DNA of 19,420 nucleotides from Candidatus Avelusimicrobium facis (GTDB lineage: Bacteria; Elusimicrobiota; Elusimicrobia; Elusimicrobiales; Elusimicrobiaceae). Position 1 is the first letter of the stretch; the number at the start of each line of letters is the position of its first letter. The notes below the pieces were generated by a model. The model ran no database searches. It saw nothing but the letters and a program-made list of their open reading frames with translations, and was not told where the DNA came from. The position numbers were made by a program, and so were the translations under genes. The stretch is from assembly GCA_900762815.1 (NCBI GenBank), contig CAAFHX010000031.1, positions 1 through 19,420 of the forward strand, read 5' to 3'. Shown here in pieces: positions 10,121-19,420 of the stretch.

Positions 10121-10882
10121 TTAATGCGAATGGATGACGAGCCCGGCGTAAATGGAGGTCAGCAAAGTAAACACATACGCCTGCAAAAACGCCACCAACA
10201 GCTCCAGCATCGTCATAAAAATCTCTAACCCCATGGCGGGCACGGCCGAGCCGGTCCCCGCGATTTTGCTCATCTGCCCGATGATAAACACAATCAGCAA
10301 CAAGCTCAAAAGTACCATATGTCCCGAGAGCATATTGGCAAACAAACGAATAGCCAATACACACACGCGGATAAGCAGGCTGACCACTTCCAACGGGAAA
10401 ATCAGCGGCACCAGCCACCACGGCGTCCCGCCGGGCACAAAGCTTTTAATAAACCCCCACAGGCCGTGAAATTTCAGCCCGCAGTACACAATCAGCCCGC
10501 CCGAGCACAGGGCCAAGGCCCCGGTTACGGAAATATTGGACGTAATGGTTTTGACCTGCGGAATCAGCCCGGCCAAGTTGGCAAACAGAATAAACAAAAA
10601 CAAGGTGCAGAAATAAGATAAAAACGCGCGGCCTTCCGGCCCCATGCCCGGCAGTACAATGCCGTCGCGCATAAAGGCGACGTATTCTTCCCCCACCGTG
10701 CGCATCAGGCGGGCAAACACGCTGCTGCCTTGGCGCGTCATCAGCCAGCACACCGCCAGCAGCACGAAGCTGATGCAAAACATGGTCAATGTATGCGCCG
10801 TCACGGGCACATGCCACCCGCCCAGCATAACACCAAAATCATGGTCTAAAATGTGATGCGCTATGGTCTCAGATACTTCCAT
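10121..10882 (-). CDS. atpB: F1Fo ATP synthase a subunit
   Basis: The a subunit provides the two half-channels for ions next to the c-ring. The 253-residue protein has about five or six hydrophobic helices: TMFCISFVLLAVCWL (33-47), YFCTLFLFILFANLAGLIP (90-108), VTGALALCSGGLIVYCGL (119-136), VVSLLIRVCVLAIRLF (166-181), MVLLSLLLIVFIIG (189-202) and a final one near 225-250. The essential arginine is Arg179 in AIRLFANMLSGH, matching Arg210 of E. coli. The PWWLVPLIFPLEVVSLL stretch is also typical. The start has an AAGGAAGAG ribosome site and lies 14 bases inside the end of the upstream atpZ/I-like gene. atpE follows after 36 bases. Confidence 0.97.
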   Translation of the reverse strand: MEVSETIAHHILDHDFGVMLGGWHVPVTAHTLTMFCISFVLLAVCWLMTRQGSSVFARLMRTVGEEYVAFMRDGIVLPGMGPEGRAFLSYFCTLFLFILFANLAGLIPQVKTITSNISVTGALALCSGGLIVYCGLKFHGLWGFIKSFVPGGTPWWLVPLIFPLEVVSLLIRVCVLAIRLFANMLSGHMVLLSLLLIVFIIGQMSKIAGTGSAVPAMGLEIFMTMLELLVAFLQAYVFTLLTSIYAGLVIHSH

Positions 10883-11123
10883 CGGTTTTCTCTTCCTTCT
10901 TGGCTTGGTCCGCGCGGGCCATCTCGCCCGCCTGGCGGATTAAAATATACATCCCGAAAGCAAACCCCAGCACCACGCCGGCCACCGTACCCCAAGGGGT
11001 CCAATGCCAGTGCCGGTCCGCCCAATAGCCGCCCGCCGTCCCCGCCGCTACCGCCAGGGCAAATTCCAGCCCTAAGGTGGTGATAACTACATGGTCTTTG
11101 GGGGTAAAAGGTCCTATCCGCAT
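10869..11123 (-). CDS. AtpZ/AtpI-like ATP synthase accessory membrane protein
   Basis: This 84-residue protein has two transmembrane helices (about 12-33 and 44-63) separated by ADRHWHWTPWGT, with a charged cytoplasmic tail (EMARADQAKKEEK). The pattern of helix, GYWxD, x-P-x-G, then glycine-rich helix matches the small AtpZ (and more distantly AtpI) proteins encoded first in many atp operons. Those proteins are linked to c-ring assembly and, in some bacteria, Mg2+ or Ca2+ transport. It is the first gene of the operon and overlaps atpB by 14 bases. The ATG at 11121-11123 has only a modest GGA ribosome site. Family assignment rests on size, topology and position more than strong motifs. Confidence 0.75.
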   Translation of the reverse strand: MRIGPFTPKDHVVITTLGLEFALAVAAGTAGGYWADRHWHWTPWGTVAGVVLGFAFGMYILIRQAGEMARADQAKKEEKTDGSI

Positions 11124-11159
11124 ACAAATCCGTTTTATTTACCGGGCGGTAAGTTCTTT

Positions 11160-11240
11160 CTTATATTATAATAAATTTCGCACGAAAAAAGCGCGCTTCG
11201 CACCGCCCAAATTGCCTGCTTATATTGTAGTAAATCGCAC
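11160..11240 (-). promoter_or_regulatory. Promoter region of the ATP synthase operon with a duplicated element
   Basis: Two copies of a promoter-like element lie 59 bases apart: 11160-11183 (24 bases) and 11219-11240 (22 bases). On the - strand they share GTGCGA, TTTA, then TATAAT (11165-11170) or TACAAT (11224-11229), then ATAAG; they differ by two substitutions and a 2-base indel. TATAAT is a perfect -10 about 42 bases before the first start codon. Neither has a good -35 at 16-18 bases. Between them is a 10-base palindrome AAGCGCGCTT (11189-11198). A promoter is expected here because the upstream gene is terminated and the operon begins. Confidence 0.5.
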
Positions 11241-11281
11241 GGCGTTGCGGACGCTAATTTTAAATTAGAAAAAAACAGCAC

Positions 11282-11307
11282 AAAAAACCCCGCCGCAGCG
11301 GGGTTTT
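11282..11307 (-). terminator. Rho-independent terminator of the GH13 gene
   Basis: A perfect 10-bp stem (AAAACCCCGC at 11284-11293 with GCGGGGTTTT at 11298-11307) and a 4-base loop lies 4 bases after the GH13 stop codon. On the - strand it runs out into TTTTTTG, so it terminates the GH13 transcript just before the atp promoter region. Confidence 0.9.
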
Positions 11308-11311
11308 AAAA

Positions 11312-12772
11312 CTAAATGGCATACGTGAAAATCTTACTCTCAAAAGGCTTGAGCGAAACGCCAAACCCTTTTTGGGCTACCTCTGCGGTAACGGGGAAGA
11401 GCTGTTCGGAAAATTCCTCTTTCATCTGTTCTCCCTCGCCGCCGCCCATACGCAGTTTGACATGGCAGGTGGCGGGCCGGTCGCTGTAATTAATGAGCAC
11501 GGTGGAGGCCGTATTCATTTGCTTCCACGTCCACGCCAGCACATTGCGCCAGGAGCCGTCTGCGCCGCAGGCGGACACTTCCGTCAAAGACCATTGCCCG
11601 CCGTGAAAAGCCGGCTGGGAGGCAATTTTGAGCAGTTTGTCATAGTAATCCCGCACCCATTTATCCTCTGCAAAGGACTCCTTGACATATTGAATGGGCA
11701 AGCGCACCGGGCGGCCCATCATTTGAAAAAGATGTATCATCCGCGCGCCGGGCAAGGTGGCAATCAGCGTGGTGGCGGCCAGGGATTTCTCCCGCCCGAA
11801 GGCTTTTAAGCTTTCTTCCTCATCGTGGTTGGCGGTAAAGCGAATGGAGCGCATTTGGAACAAATGCTCCGCCCCCAAATGCCCTTTGATGTTTTCGGGC
11901 GTGGAAAAGCGCAGGCGGTCATACAAGACCTTATCATAGGTGTAGTCAAACCCCATTTCCTGGATTTCCCACTCCAGACCCCAATATACTTCGGCAATAA
12001 AGGTAAATTCCGGGTGCTTTTCATGCACCTTTTCCAGCGCAACGGACCAAAACTCTTCTTTGGGCAAATTGCCGCCGATGAATTCCCACCAGGTATCCCG
12101 GTGGACTTTATTCAGGGTCAGCATGGCCATATCGCAGCGTACGCCGTCGCACAAGTCCGCCACTTTAAGCAAATGCCCCAGCATGACTTCTTTGGTGCGG
12201 GGATTAAAATAGTTCAGCTGCGCCGTGTCCGTCCACGGAGCAAAATACGGGTCCCGTCCGTGGGCAATCCAAATCCCGTTGGGGTTTTGGAAGAACCAAT
12301 CTTTGTGCACGCGCGGAGCCTCTTTGCCGGTATTGATATACAAATCCGGGTCGGACGTAACCGCCGGGCAGTCTAAGGCGGTATGATTGGCCACAAAATC
12401 TAAGAAAAGCGCAATGCCCATGGCGTTTAACTTGGCGCGTAATTTTTTCAGGCTTTCTTCGCCGCCCAAGTCCGCCGCAGGCTCGTATTTATAAATAGCA
12501 TAGGGAGAGGCGATAATATCTTGGGGGTCAAAATCCGGCACCACTTGGCGGATTTGTTGTTGGACATCCGGGTTGGTGCGGGCGATTTCGGCCGCCTTGG
12601 GGCTGGGTGTCCACACGCCCATCAGCCACACGGCATCAAAGCCGCGCTCTTTAAACATTTGCCAATATTGGTCTGGGATTTCGTCCAATAAAAAGCGCCG
12701 CTCATGCTTGGTCTGCAAGCGGTCTAACCACGCGCGGGTATTGATTTCTAAAATGTGTGGATTGGTCCTCAT
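11312..12772 (-). CDS. GH13 (alpha-amylase superfamily) glycosidase or transglycosidase, intracellular
   Basis: This 486-residue protein has a GH13 (beta/alpha)8 barrel with all catalytic regions. They are region I DFVANH (125-130), region II GVRCD with the nucleophile Asp214, region III FIAEVYW with the acid/base Glu261, and region IV FTANHD with the stabiliser Asp317. A small beta-rich C-terminal domain follows (about 390-486, ending KPFESKIFTYAI). There is no signal peptide, so it should act in the cytoplasm on glycogen, maltodextrin or a small glucoside. I cannot assign substrate or product. The start at 12770-12772 is chosen because GGGGGAG (12782-12788) sits 9 bases upstream. An ATG six codons earlier has no ribosome site and falls at the predicted transcription start. 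The gene is monocistronic, with its own promoter and terminator; no other carbohydrate genes are adjacent. Confidence 0.88.
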   Translation of the reverse strand: MRTNPHILEINTRAWLDRLQTKHERRFLLDEIPDQYWQMFKERGFDAVWLMGVWTPSPKAAEIARTNPDVQQQIRQVVPDFDPQDIIASPYAIYKYEPAADLGGEESLKKLRAKLNAMGIALFLDFVANHTALDCPAVTSDPDLYINTGKEAPRVHKDWFFQNPNGIWIAHGRDPYFAPWTDTAQLNYFNPRTKEVMLGHLLKVADLCDGVRCDMAMLTLNKVHRDTWWEFIGGNLPKEEFWSVALEKVHEKHPEFTFIAEVYWGLEWEIQEMGFDYTYDKVLYDRLRFSTPENIKGHLGAEHLFQMRSIRFTANHDEEESLKAFGREKSLAATTLIATLPGARMIHLFQMMGRPVRLPIQYVKESFAEDKWVRDYYDKLLKIASQPAFHGGQWSLTEVSACGADGSWRNVLAWTWKQMNTASTVLINYSDRPATCHVKLRMGGGEGEQMKEEFSEQLFPVTAEVAQKGFGVSLKPFESKIFTYAI

Positions 12773-12781
12773 CAGTCTGTG

Positions 12782-12823
12782 CTCCCCCATTTACTTTATA
12801 GCACTTTAAAACAGGTTTGTAAA
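12782..12823 (-). promoter_or_regulatory. Sigma-70 promoter and ribosome site of the GH13 gene
   Basis: On the - strand TTTACA (12818-12823) and TATAAA (12795-12800) are separated by exactly 17 bases, close to consensus. Transcription would begin near 12788, followed at once by GGGGGAG (12782-12788) and the ATG at 12770-12772. This spacing supports the shorter start. Confidence 0.65.
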
Positions 12824-12845
12824 GCTTTTTAATTCCCGGGCGGAC

Positions 12846-12876
12846 AAAGCCTTCTTCCCTCGGAGAAAAAGGCTTT
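12846..12876 (+). repeat. Inverted repeat with T-rich tail on the + strand
   Basis: AAAGCCTT (12846-12853) pairs with AAGGCTTT (12869-12876) and is followed on the + strand by TTCTCTTTTGTTTT. It looks like a + strand terminator, but no + strand gene precedes it. On the - strand it lacks a T-tract. It may be a block to antisense transcription or chance. Confidence 0.3.
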
Positions 12877-12899
12877 TTCTCTTTTGTTTTCCGGGGGAG

Positions 12900-12935
12900 G
12901 AGACAAAACAGGCGGGGAGGTAACTCCCCGCCTGT
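12900..12935 (-). terminator. Rho-independent terminator of the gyrB-gyrA transcript
   Basis: A perfect 11-bp inverted repeat (12908-12918 with 12925-12935, ACAGGCGGGGA/TCCCCGCCTGT) with a 6-base loop begins about 30 bases after the gyrA stop and continues on the - strand into TTTTGTCTCC. Strong GC stem, moderate T-tract. Confidence 0.75.
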
Positions 12936-12966
12936 GTAAAGAAAGCGCCTTTTGGGGCAACTCCGA

Positions 12967-15483
12967 TTACGCTTCGGTGGTGTCTTCTTCGTCCTTGACT
13001 ACCGGAGCGATGCGGGCAATTTTGTCTCCCTCTTCCAGCTTGACCAACCGTACCCCTTGGGCATTGCGGCCCACGGAGCGGATCTCTTCGCAGCGGGTGC
13101 GAATGGTCATGCCCTTTTCCGTAACGACCATTAAGTCTTTGCTTTCGTCTACCAACTTAATGCCCACCACGGAGCCGTTGCGTTCGCTGGTCTTGATGGT
13201 AATTACGCCCATCCCGCCGCGGCGCTGGCGTTTGTATTCGCTAAAGGCCGTGCGTTTACCAAAGCCGTTTTCACAGACGGACAGCACATCGGGTTGCTCG
13301 CCCTCTCTGGGGGCTTGCTCCATGCCGACCACTTCGTCGCCTTTGCTCAAGTTAATGCCGCGCACGCCTTTGGCCGGGCGGCCCATGGCCCGGGCTTCTT
13401 GCTCGTCAAAGCGGATGGACTTGCCGTGTTTGGTGGCAATGATGATATCGCTTTGGCCGTAGGTCATTTGCACGCTGATCAGCACATCCCCCTCGTCCAG
13501 GCCGATGGCAATGATGCCGGATTTGCGGATATTGGCAAACTGGTCCAATTCCACGCGTTTGACGCTGCCCATGCGGGTGCACATAAACAGATAGGCTTTT
13601 TCTCCTTCGTGTTCCTTGGGGTTGAAATCTTCAATGGCCACGGCGGAGGTTACTTTTTCCTCCCCGGTCAACTGCAACAGATTGACAAGGGCCTTGCCTT
13701 TGGACATACGGTTGCCCTCGGGGATTTCAAACGCGCGCAACGCAAACACGCGGCCCCGGTTGGTAAACATCAAAATCGTGGCGTGAGAAGAAGTAATGAA
13801 CAAATGCTCCATAAAATCTTCTTCTTTGGTCTTGCCGCCGATAATGCCTTTGCCGCCGCGGTTTTGGCTCTTGTAGGTAGAGAGCGGGATGCGTTTGGCG
13901 TAGCCGTCGTTGGAAATGGTGATGACGACGTCCTCTTTTTCAATAAAATCTTCCATAGAGAAGTCCGTCATGTCCGGGCCGATTTCGGTACGGCGCGGAT
14001 CGCCGTAGTTTTTCTTCAGCTCGGTCAACTCATTGACAATGATGTCCAAAATCTTTTGCGGGTCGGCCAAAATGCCTTGCAGCTCCGCAATGAGTTTTAA
14101 CAAGTCTTTTTGCTCTTGCTCAATGGCCGCAGAAGACAACTGCGTCAGCTGGTGCAAACGCATATCCAAAATGGCTTGGGCTTGCACTTCGGAGAGTTTA
14201 AAGGTGTTCATCAAGGCCAGCTTGGCACTGGGGACATCCTTACTGCCCCGGATAATGGCCACCACTTCGTCCATGTGTGCAATGGCAATCAGCAAGCCCG
14301 CCAACACATGTTCGCGGCGCTGGGCTTTGTTCAAGTCAAATTTGGTGCGGTTGGTTACCACTTCCTGGCGGTGTTTGACATACGCTTTCATCACTTCTTT
14401 GAGCGACAACACGCGCGGGCGGCCGTCCACAATGGCCAACATATTCACCGGGAAGGAGGTCTGCAGCTGGGTGTGTTTGTACAAATGATTGAGCACCACT
14501 TGGGCATTGCCGTCACGTTTGACTTCAATGACCAGGCGCATCCCGCGGCGGTCCGACTCGTCGCGGATGTCGGCAATATCGGTTACTTTTTTATCGCGCA
14601 CCAAAGCCACGATGCTTTCAATCAAGGCCGTTTTGTTGACCTGGTATGGAATAGCCGTTACGATAATGGCTTCGCGGCCGCCTTTTCTTTCTTCAATTTC
14701 CGTGGTGGCCTGCACTTTGACACTGCCGCGTCCCGTTTCAAAATATTCATAAATGCCCTTGGTACCGCGAATAATGGCCCCGGTGGGGAAATCCGGCCCT
14801 TTGATGATCTTCATCATCTCTTTGGTGGAAATGGACGGATTTTTGATGTAGGCGATAATCCCGTCGCACACTTCGCCCAAGTTGTGGGTGGGAATATTGG
14901 TGGCCATACCGACGGCGATACCGGCCGAACCGTTCACCAGCAAGGCAGGCACCTTGGCCGGCAACACGGACGGTTCCATTAAAGAGCCGTCGTAGTTGGG
15001 GATCATTTTGACGGTTTCTTTGTCCAAATCGTTGAGCATCTCGTCGGCGATTTTCTGCAAACGGCACTCGGTGTAACGCATGGCGGCGGCGGAGTCTCCG
15101 TCAATAGAGCCGAAGTTGCCCTGCCCGTCAATTAAAGGTTTGCGCAAGGAGAAATCCTGCACCATACGCACCAAGGTGTCGTATACGGCGGTGTCGCCGT
15201 GCGGGTGGTATTTACCGAGTACGTCGCCGACCACACGGGCGGATTTCTTATAGGCCTTGTTGTATTTCAGGCCCATTTCGTTCATGGAATACAGCACGCG
15301 GCGGTGCACCGGCTTTAAGCCGTCGCGCACGTCCGGCAAGGCGCGGCCGACAATCACGCTCATGGCGTAATCAATATAATACGAGCGCATTTCGCCCGCG
15401 ATGTCGCGCTGTTGGATATTGCCGAACAAATCTACGTTGTTTTGCTGCGGCTCTTGGGCCGCCCCCGTCAATTCTTCGCTCAT
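12967..15483 (-). CDS. gyrA: DNA gyrase subunit A
   Basis: GyrA carries the DNA cleavage-rejoining site of gyrase (negative supercoiling, A2B2). The 838 residues are near the usual length. The active tyrosine is Tyr137 in AAAMRYTE (E. coli Tyr122). The quinolone-resistance region reads [13 protein letters not shown] (91-103), with Thr98 at the position of E. coli Ser83 and Asp102 at Asp87. A coiled-coil region lies at about 375-500. The C-terminal six-blade wrapping domain (about 515-820) contains the GyrA box as QNRGGKG (540-546, usually QRRGGKG), which supports gyrase over topoisomerase IV. The protein ends in an acidic tail. It lies 66 bases after gyrB. The ribosome site GGGAG is 11 bases from the ATG, slightly far. 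Confidence 0.98.
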   Translation of the reverse strand: MSEELTGAAQEPQQNNVDLFGNIQQRDIAGEMRSYYIDYAMSVIVGRALPDVRDGLKPVHRRVLYSMNEMGLKYNKAYKKSARVVGDVLGKYHPHGDTAVYDTLVRMVQDFSLRKPLIDGQGNFGSIDGDSAAAMRYTECRLQKIADEMLNDLDKETVKMIPNYDGSLMEPSVLPAKVPALLVNGSAGIAVGMATNIPTHNLGEVCDGIIAYIKNPSISTKEMMKIIKGPDFPTGAIIRGTKGIYEYFETGRGSVKVQATTEIEERKGGREAIIVTAIPYQVNKTALIESIVALVRDKKVTDIADIRDESDRRGMRLVIEVKRDGNAQVVLNHLYKHTQLQTSFPVNMLAIVDGRPRVLSLKEVMKAYVKHRQEVVTNRTKFDLNKAQRREHVLAGLLIAIAHMDEVVAIIRGSKDVPSAKLALMNTFKLSEVQAQAILDMRLHQLTQLSSAAIEQEQKDLLKLIAELQGILADPQKILDIIVNELTELKKNYGDPRRTEIGPDMTDFSMEDFIEKEDVVITISNDGYAKRIPLSTYKSQNRGGKGIIGGKTKEEDFMEHLFITSSHATILMFTNRGRVFALRAFEIPEGNRMSKGKALVNLLQLTGEEKVTSAVAIEDFNPKEHEGEKAYLFMCTRMGSVKRVELDQFANIRKSGIIAIGLDEGDVLISVQMTYGQSDIIIATKHGKSIRFDEQEARAMGRPAKGVRGINLSKGDEVVGMEQAPREGEQPDVLSVCENGFGKRTAFSEYKRQRRGGMGVITIKTSERNGSVVGIKLVDESKDLMVVTEKGMTIRTRCEEIRSVGRNAQGVRLVKLEEGDKIARIAPVVKDEEDTTEA

Positions 15484-15519
15484 GATATTTTAAACTCCCG
15501 TTAAAACTTTGAAATCAGG

Positions 15520-15543
15520 CCCCGCCGGATTTGCCCGGCGGGG
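15520..15543 (-). promoter_or_regulatory. Intercistronic hairpin between gyrB and gyrA
   Basis: A perfect 9-bp GC-rich inverted repeat (CCCCGCCGG at 15520-15528 with CCGGCGGGG at 15535-15543) with a 6-base loop lies 6 bases after the gyrB stop. On the - strand it is followed by CCTGATTTC, not a T-tract, so it is more likely an RNA-processing or stability element, or a partial attenuator, than a full terminator. Confidence 0.5.
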
Positions 15544-15549
15544 AACAGG

Positions 15550-18330
<2,781 letters not shown>

Positions 18331-18331
<1 letters not shown>

Positions 18332-19420
18332 TAAATTCTCACCGGCATGATGACGTATTTCAAGTCCTCTTTGCCGACCGGCTCAATCAATACCGGCTGA
18401 GAAGCATTTACAAAAGAAAAGACGACTTTTTCACTGCCGACGTTTTTAAGCACATCAATGATGTATTGCGGGTTGAAAGCGCAGTCAAAAGCCTCTTGGG
18501 TATATTCAATGGGCAATTCGTCGGTAAATTCCATATTTTGCGAAGTGGAAGACACCGTCATGATATTGTTTTCCATATGAAACTTCACCGTGCTTCCAAA
18601 TTCGCCCGAGCACAAAGCCGCCCGGCGGCACGCCGCCAAGAGTTCTTTGGTAAAAACATCAAAAGACATGTTCTTTTTCGTCGGAATAACTTGGTTATAA
18701 TTGGGGAAATTTCCTTCAATCAGGCGGGAAATAAAGGTCGTTTCCTTCATTTCAAAGCTGACTTGGTTGGAGGCCACATTGACGTGAATTTGCGTTTCTT
18801 TATCCGGTTTGGACAAAGAAATAAAACGTACCACTTCGTTTAAAATCTTCGTCGGAACAATGATTTTGAATTCGCCGGAGTCGGGCAAAGCCGGGTGCGT
18901 GGCCACCGCCAAACGACCGCCGTCTGTGGCTACCACTTCAAATTTCTCGGCGGTATTATTCCATAATAAGCCGTTTAAAATATAACGGGTTTCCTGCGTA
19001 GAGGCGGAGAAAGCCGTTTTATCAATCATCGTTTGCAGCTCCAGCGGGCTCAAGCTGACGCTGCCCGTTTTTTCAATTTCGGGAATAGCCGGATACTCCG
19101 CTTTCGGCGTGCCAATCACCCAAAATTTACTCTTGCCGGATTTAATATGAAATTTATTATTTTCCCCGGTGAACAGGTTAATTTCTTTGCCGTCGGGCAG
19201 GTTTTTGATGATGTCGGCAAATTCTTTGGTCGGCACCGTCAAGGCGCCTTCTTCTTCCACCTCAGCCTGAATATAGTGCACGGTGGCCATTTCCATATCC
19301 GTGCGTACCAATTTGATTTTGTCGCCTTGCGTTTCCATTAAGAAGTTGTGCAAGATCGGCAGCGTCGTGCGGGAAGAAACACCGGCCGAAATCACCTGTA
19401 TTCCTTCCAAAAGGGTCTCT
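18331..19420 (-). CDS. dnaN: DNA polymerase III beta sliding clamp (5' end outside the window)
   Basis: The beta clamp is a ring-forming processivity factor that encircles DNA and recruits Pol III and repair proteins. About 363 codons are visible. The reading frame stays open through the right edge (ETLLEGIQVISAGVSSRTTL), and family members have about 20 more residues before this, so the true start lies outside. A TTG at 19408-19410 is internal (the Leu of LLEG) and not the start. TTLPILHNFL, the domain 2 TRYILNGLLW stretch (middle), and the C-terminus LKYVIMPVRI, matching the usual MPMRL-type hydrophobic end, are diagnostic. The stop overlaps the ATG of the DciA-like gene by one base. recF is not immediately downstream. 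Confidence 0.96.

Noticed and set aside
12770..12790. Upstream ATG (12788-12790) as the start of the GH13 protein
   Set aside because: It has no ribosome site and coincides with the predicted transcription start, whereas the ATG at 12770-12772 has GGGGGAG nine bases upstream.
13294..14982. Long + strand open frames opposite gyrA (13294-14100 and 14110-14982)
   Set aside because: Both mirror conserved gyrA coding sequence, have odd His/Gly/Phe-rich composition and no ribosome site or motif; treated as shadow frames.
19408..19410. TTG as the dnaN start
   Set aside because: The frame continues through the window edge with family-like sequence (ETLLEGIQ), so the codon is an internal leucine.

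Overview
The window is ordinary core bacterial chromosome with no mobile element, CRISPR array, rRNA or tRNA that I could recognise. All gene pieces are intact apart from dnaN, which runs off the right edge. Features that suggest a Gram-negative cell plan are a heptose epimerase of lipopolysaccharide-core synthesis (HldD type), a GyrB carrying the long insert seen in Gram-negative enzymes, and a DciA-like (DUF721) protein. Overall protein resemblance and the layout make me think of Elusimicrobiota (a gut lineage), but that is an impression from memory and not proven by anything in the window.

Layout, left to right. (1) glyA on the + strand (46-1293) ends in a clean hairpin terminator. (2) On the - strand, a prohibitin/SPFH-domain membrane protein (3432-2623) is followed with no gap by a membrane-anchored Sel1-repeat protein (2622-1486). 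The pair has a candidate promoter just past the end of the ATP synthase operon. (3) The - strand F1Fo ATP synthase operon (11123-3548) has the order atpZ/I-like, atpB, atpE, atpF, atpH, atpA, hldD, atpG, atpD, atpC. An ADP-heptose epimerase gene sits between the alpha and gamma subunit genes. A terminator follows atpC. The leader carries two near-identical promoter-like elements. (4) A stand-alone intracellular GH13 (alpha-amylase superfamily) gene (12772-11312, -) has its own promoter and terminator. (5) The replication/topology block on the - strand is dnaN (partial), a DciA/DUF721 protein, gyrB, gyrA. The first three genes are tightly coupled by overlaps, and gyrB and gyrA are separated by a strong intercistronic hairpin.

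How the genes work together: the ATP synthase genes build one rotary machine whose c-subunit looks proton-coupled, without the classic Na+ ligands. dnaN, DciA and gyrase serve replication and supercoiling, an arrangement often found near the chromosomal origin. recF, commonly found between dnaN and the DUF721 gene, is absent from that spot. glyA supplies one-carbon units and glycine.

I did not find a clearly new biological system. The points most worth a second look are the hldD insertion inside the ATP synthase operon, the duplicated promoter-like element in front of that operon, the SPFH/Sel1 pair, the missing recF, and the unassigned GH13 enzyme. No gene-free stretch exceeds 300 bases. The larger gaps (1294-1485, 3433-3547, 11124-11311, 12773-12966) hold the terminators, promoters and hairpins listed.
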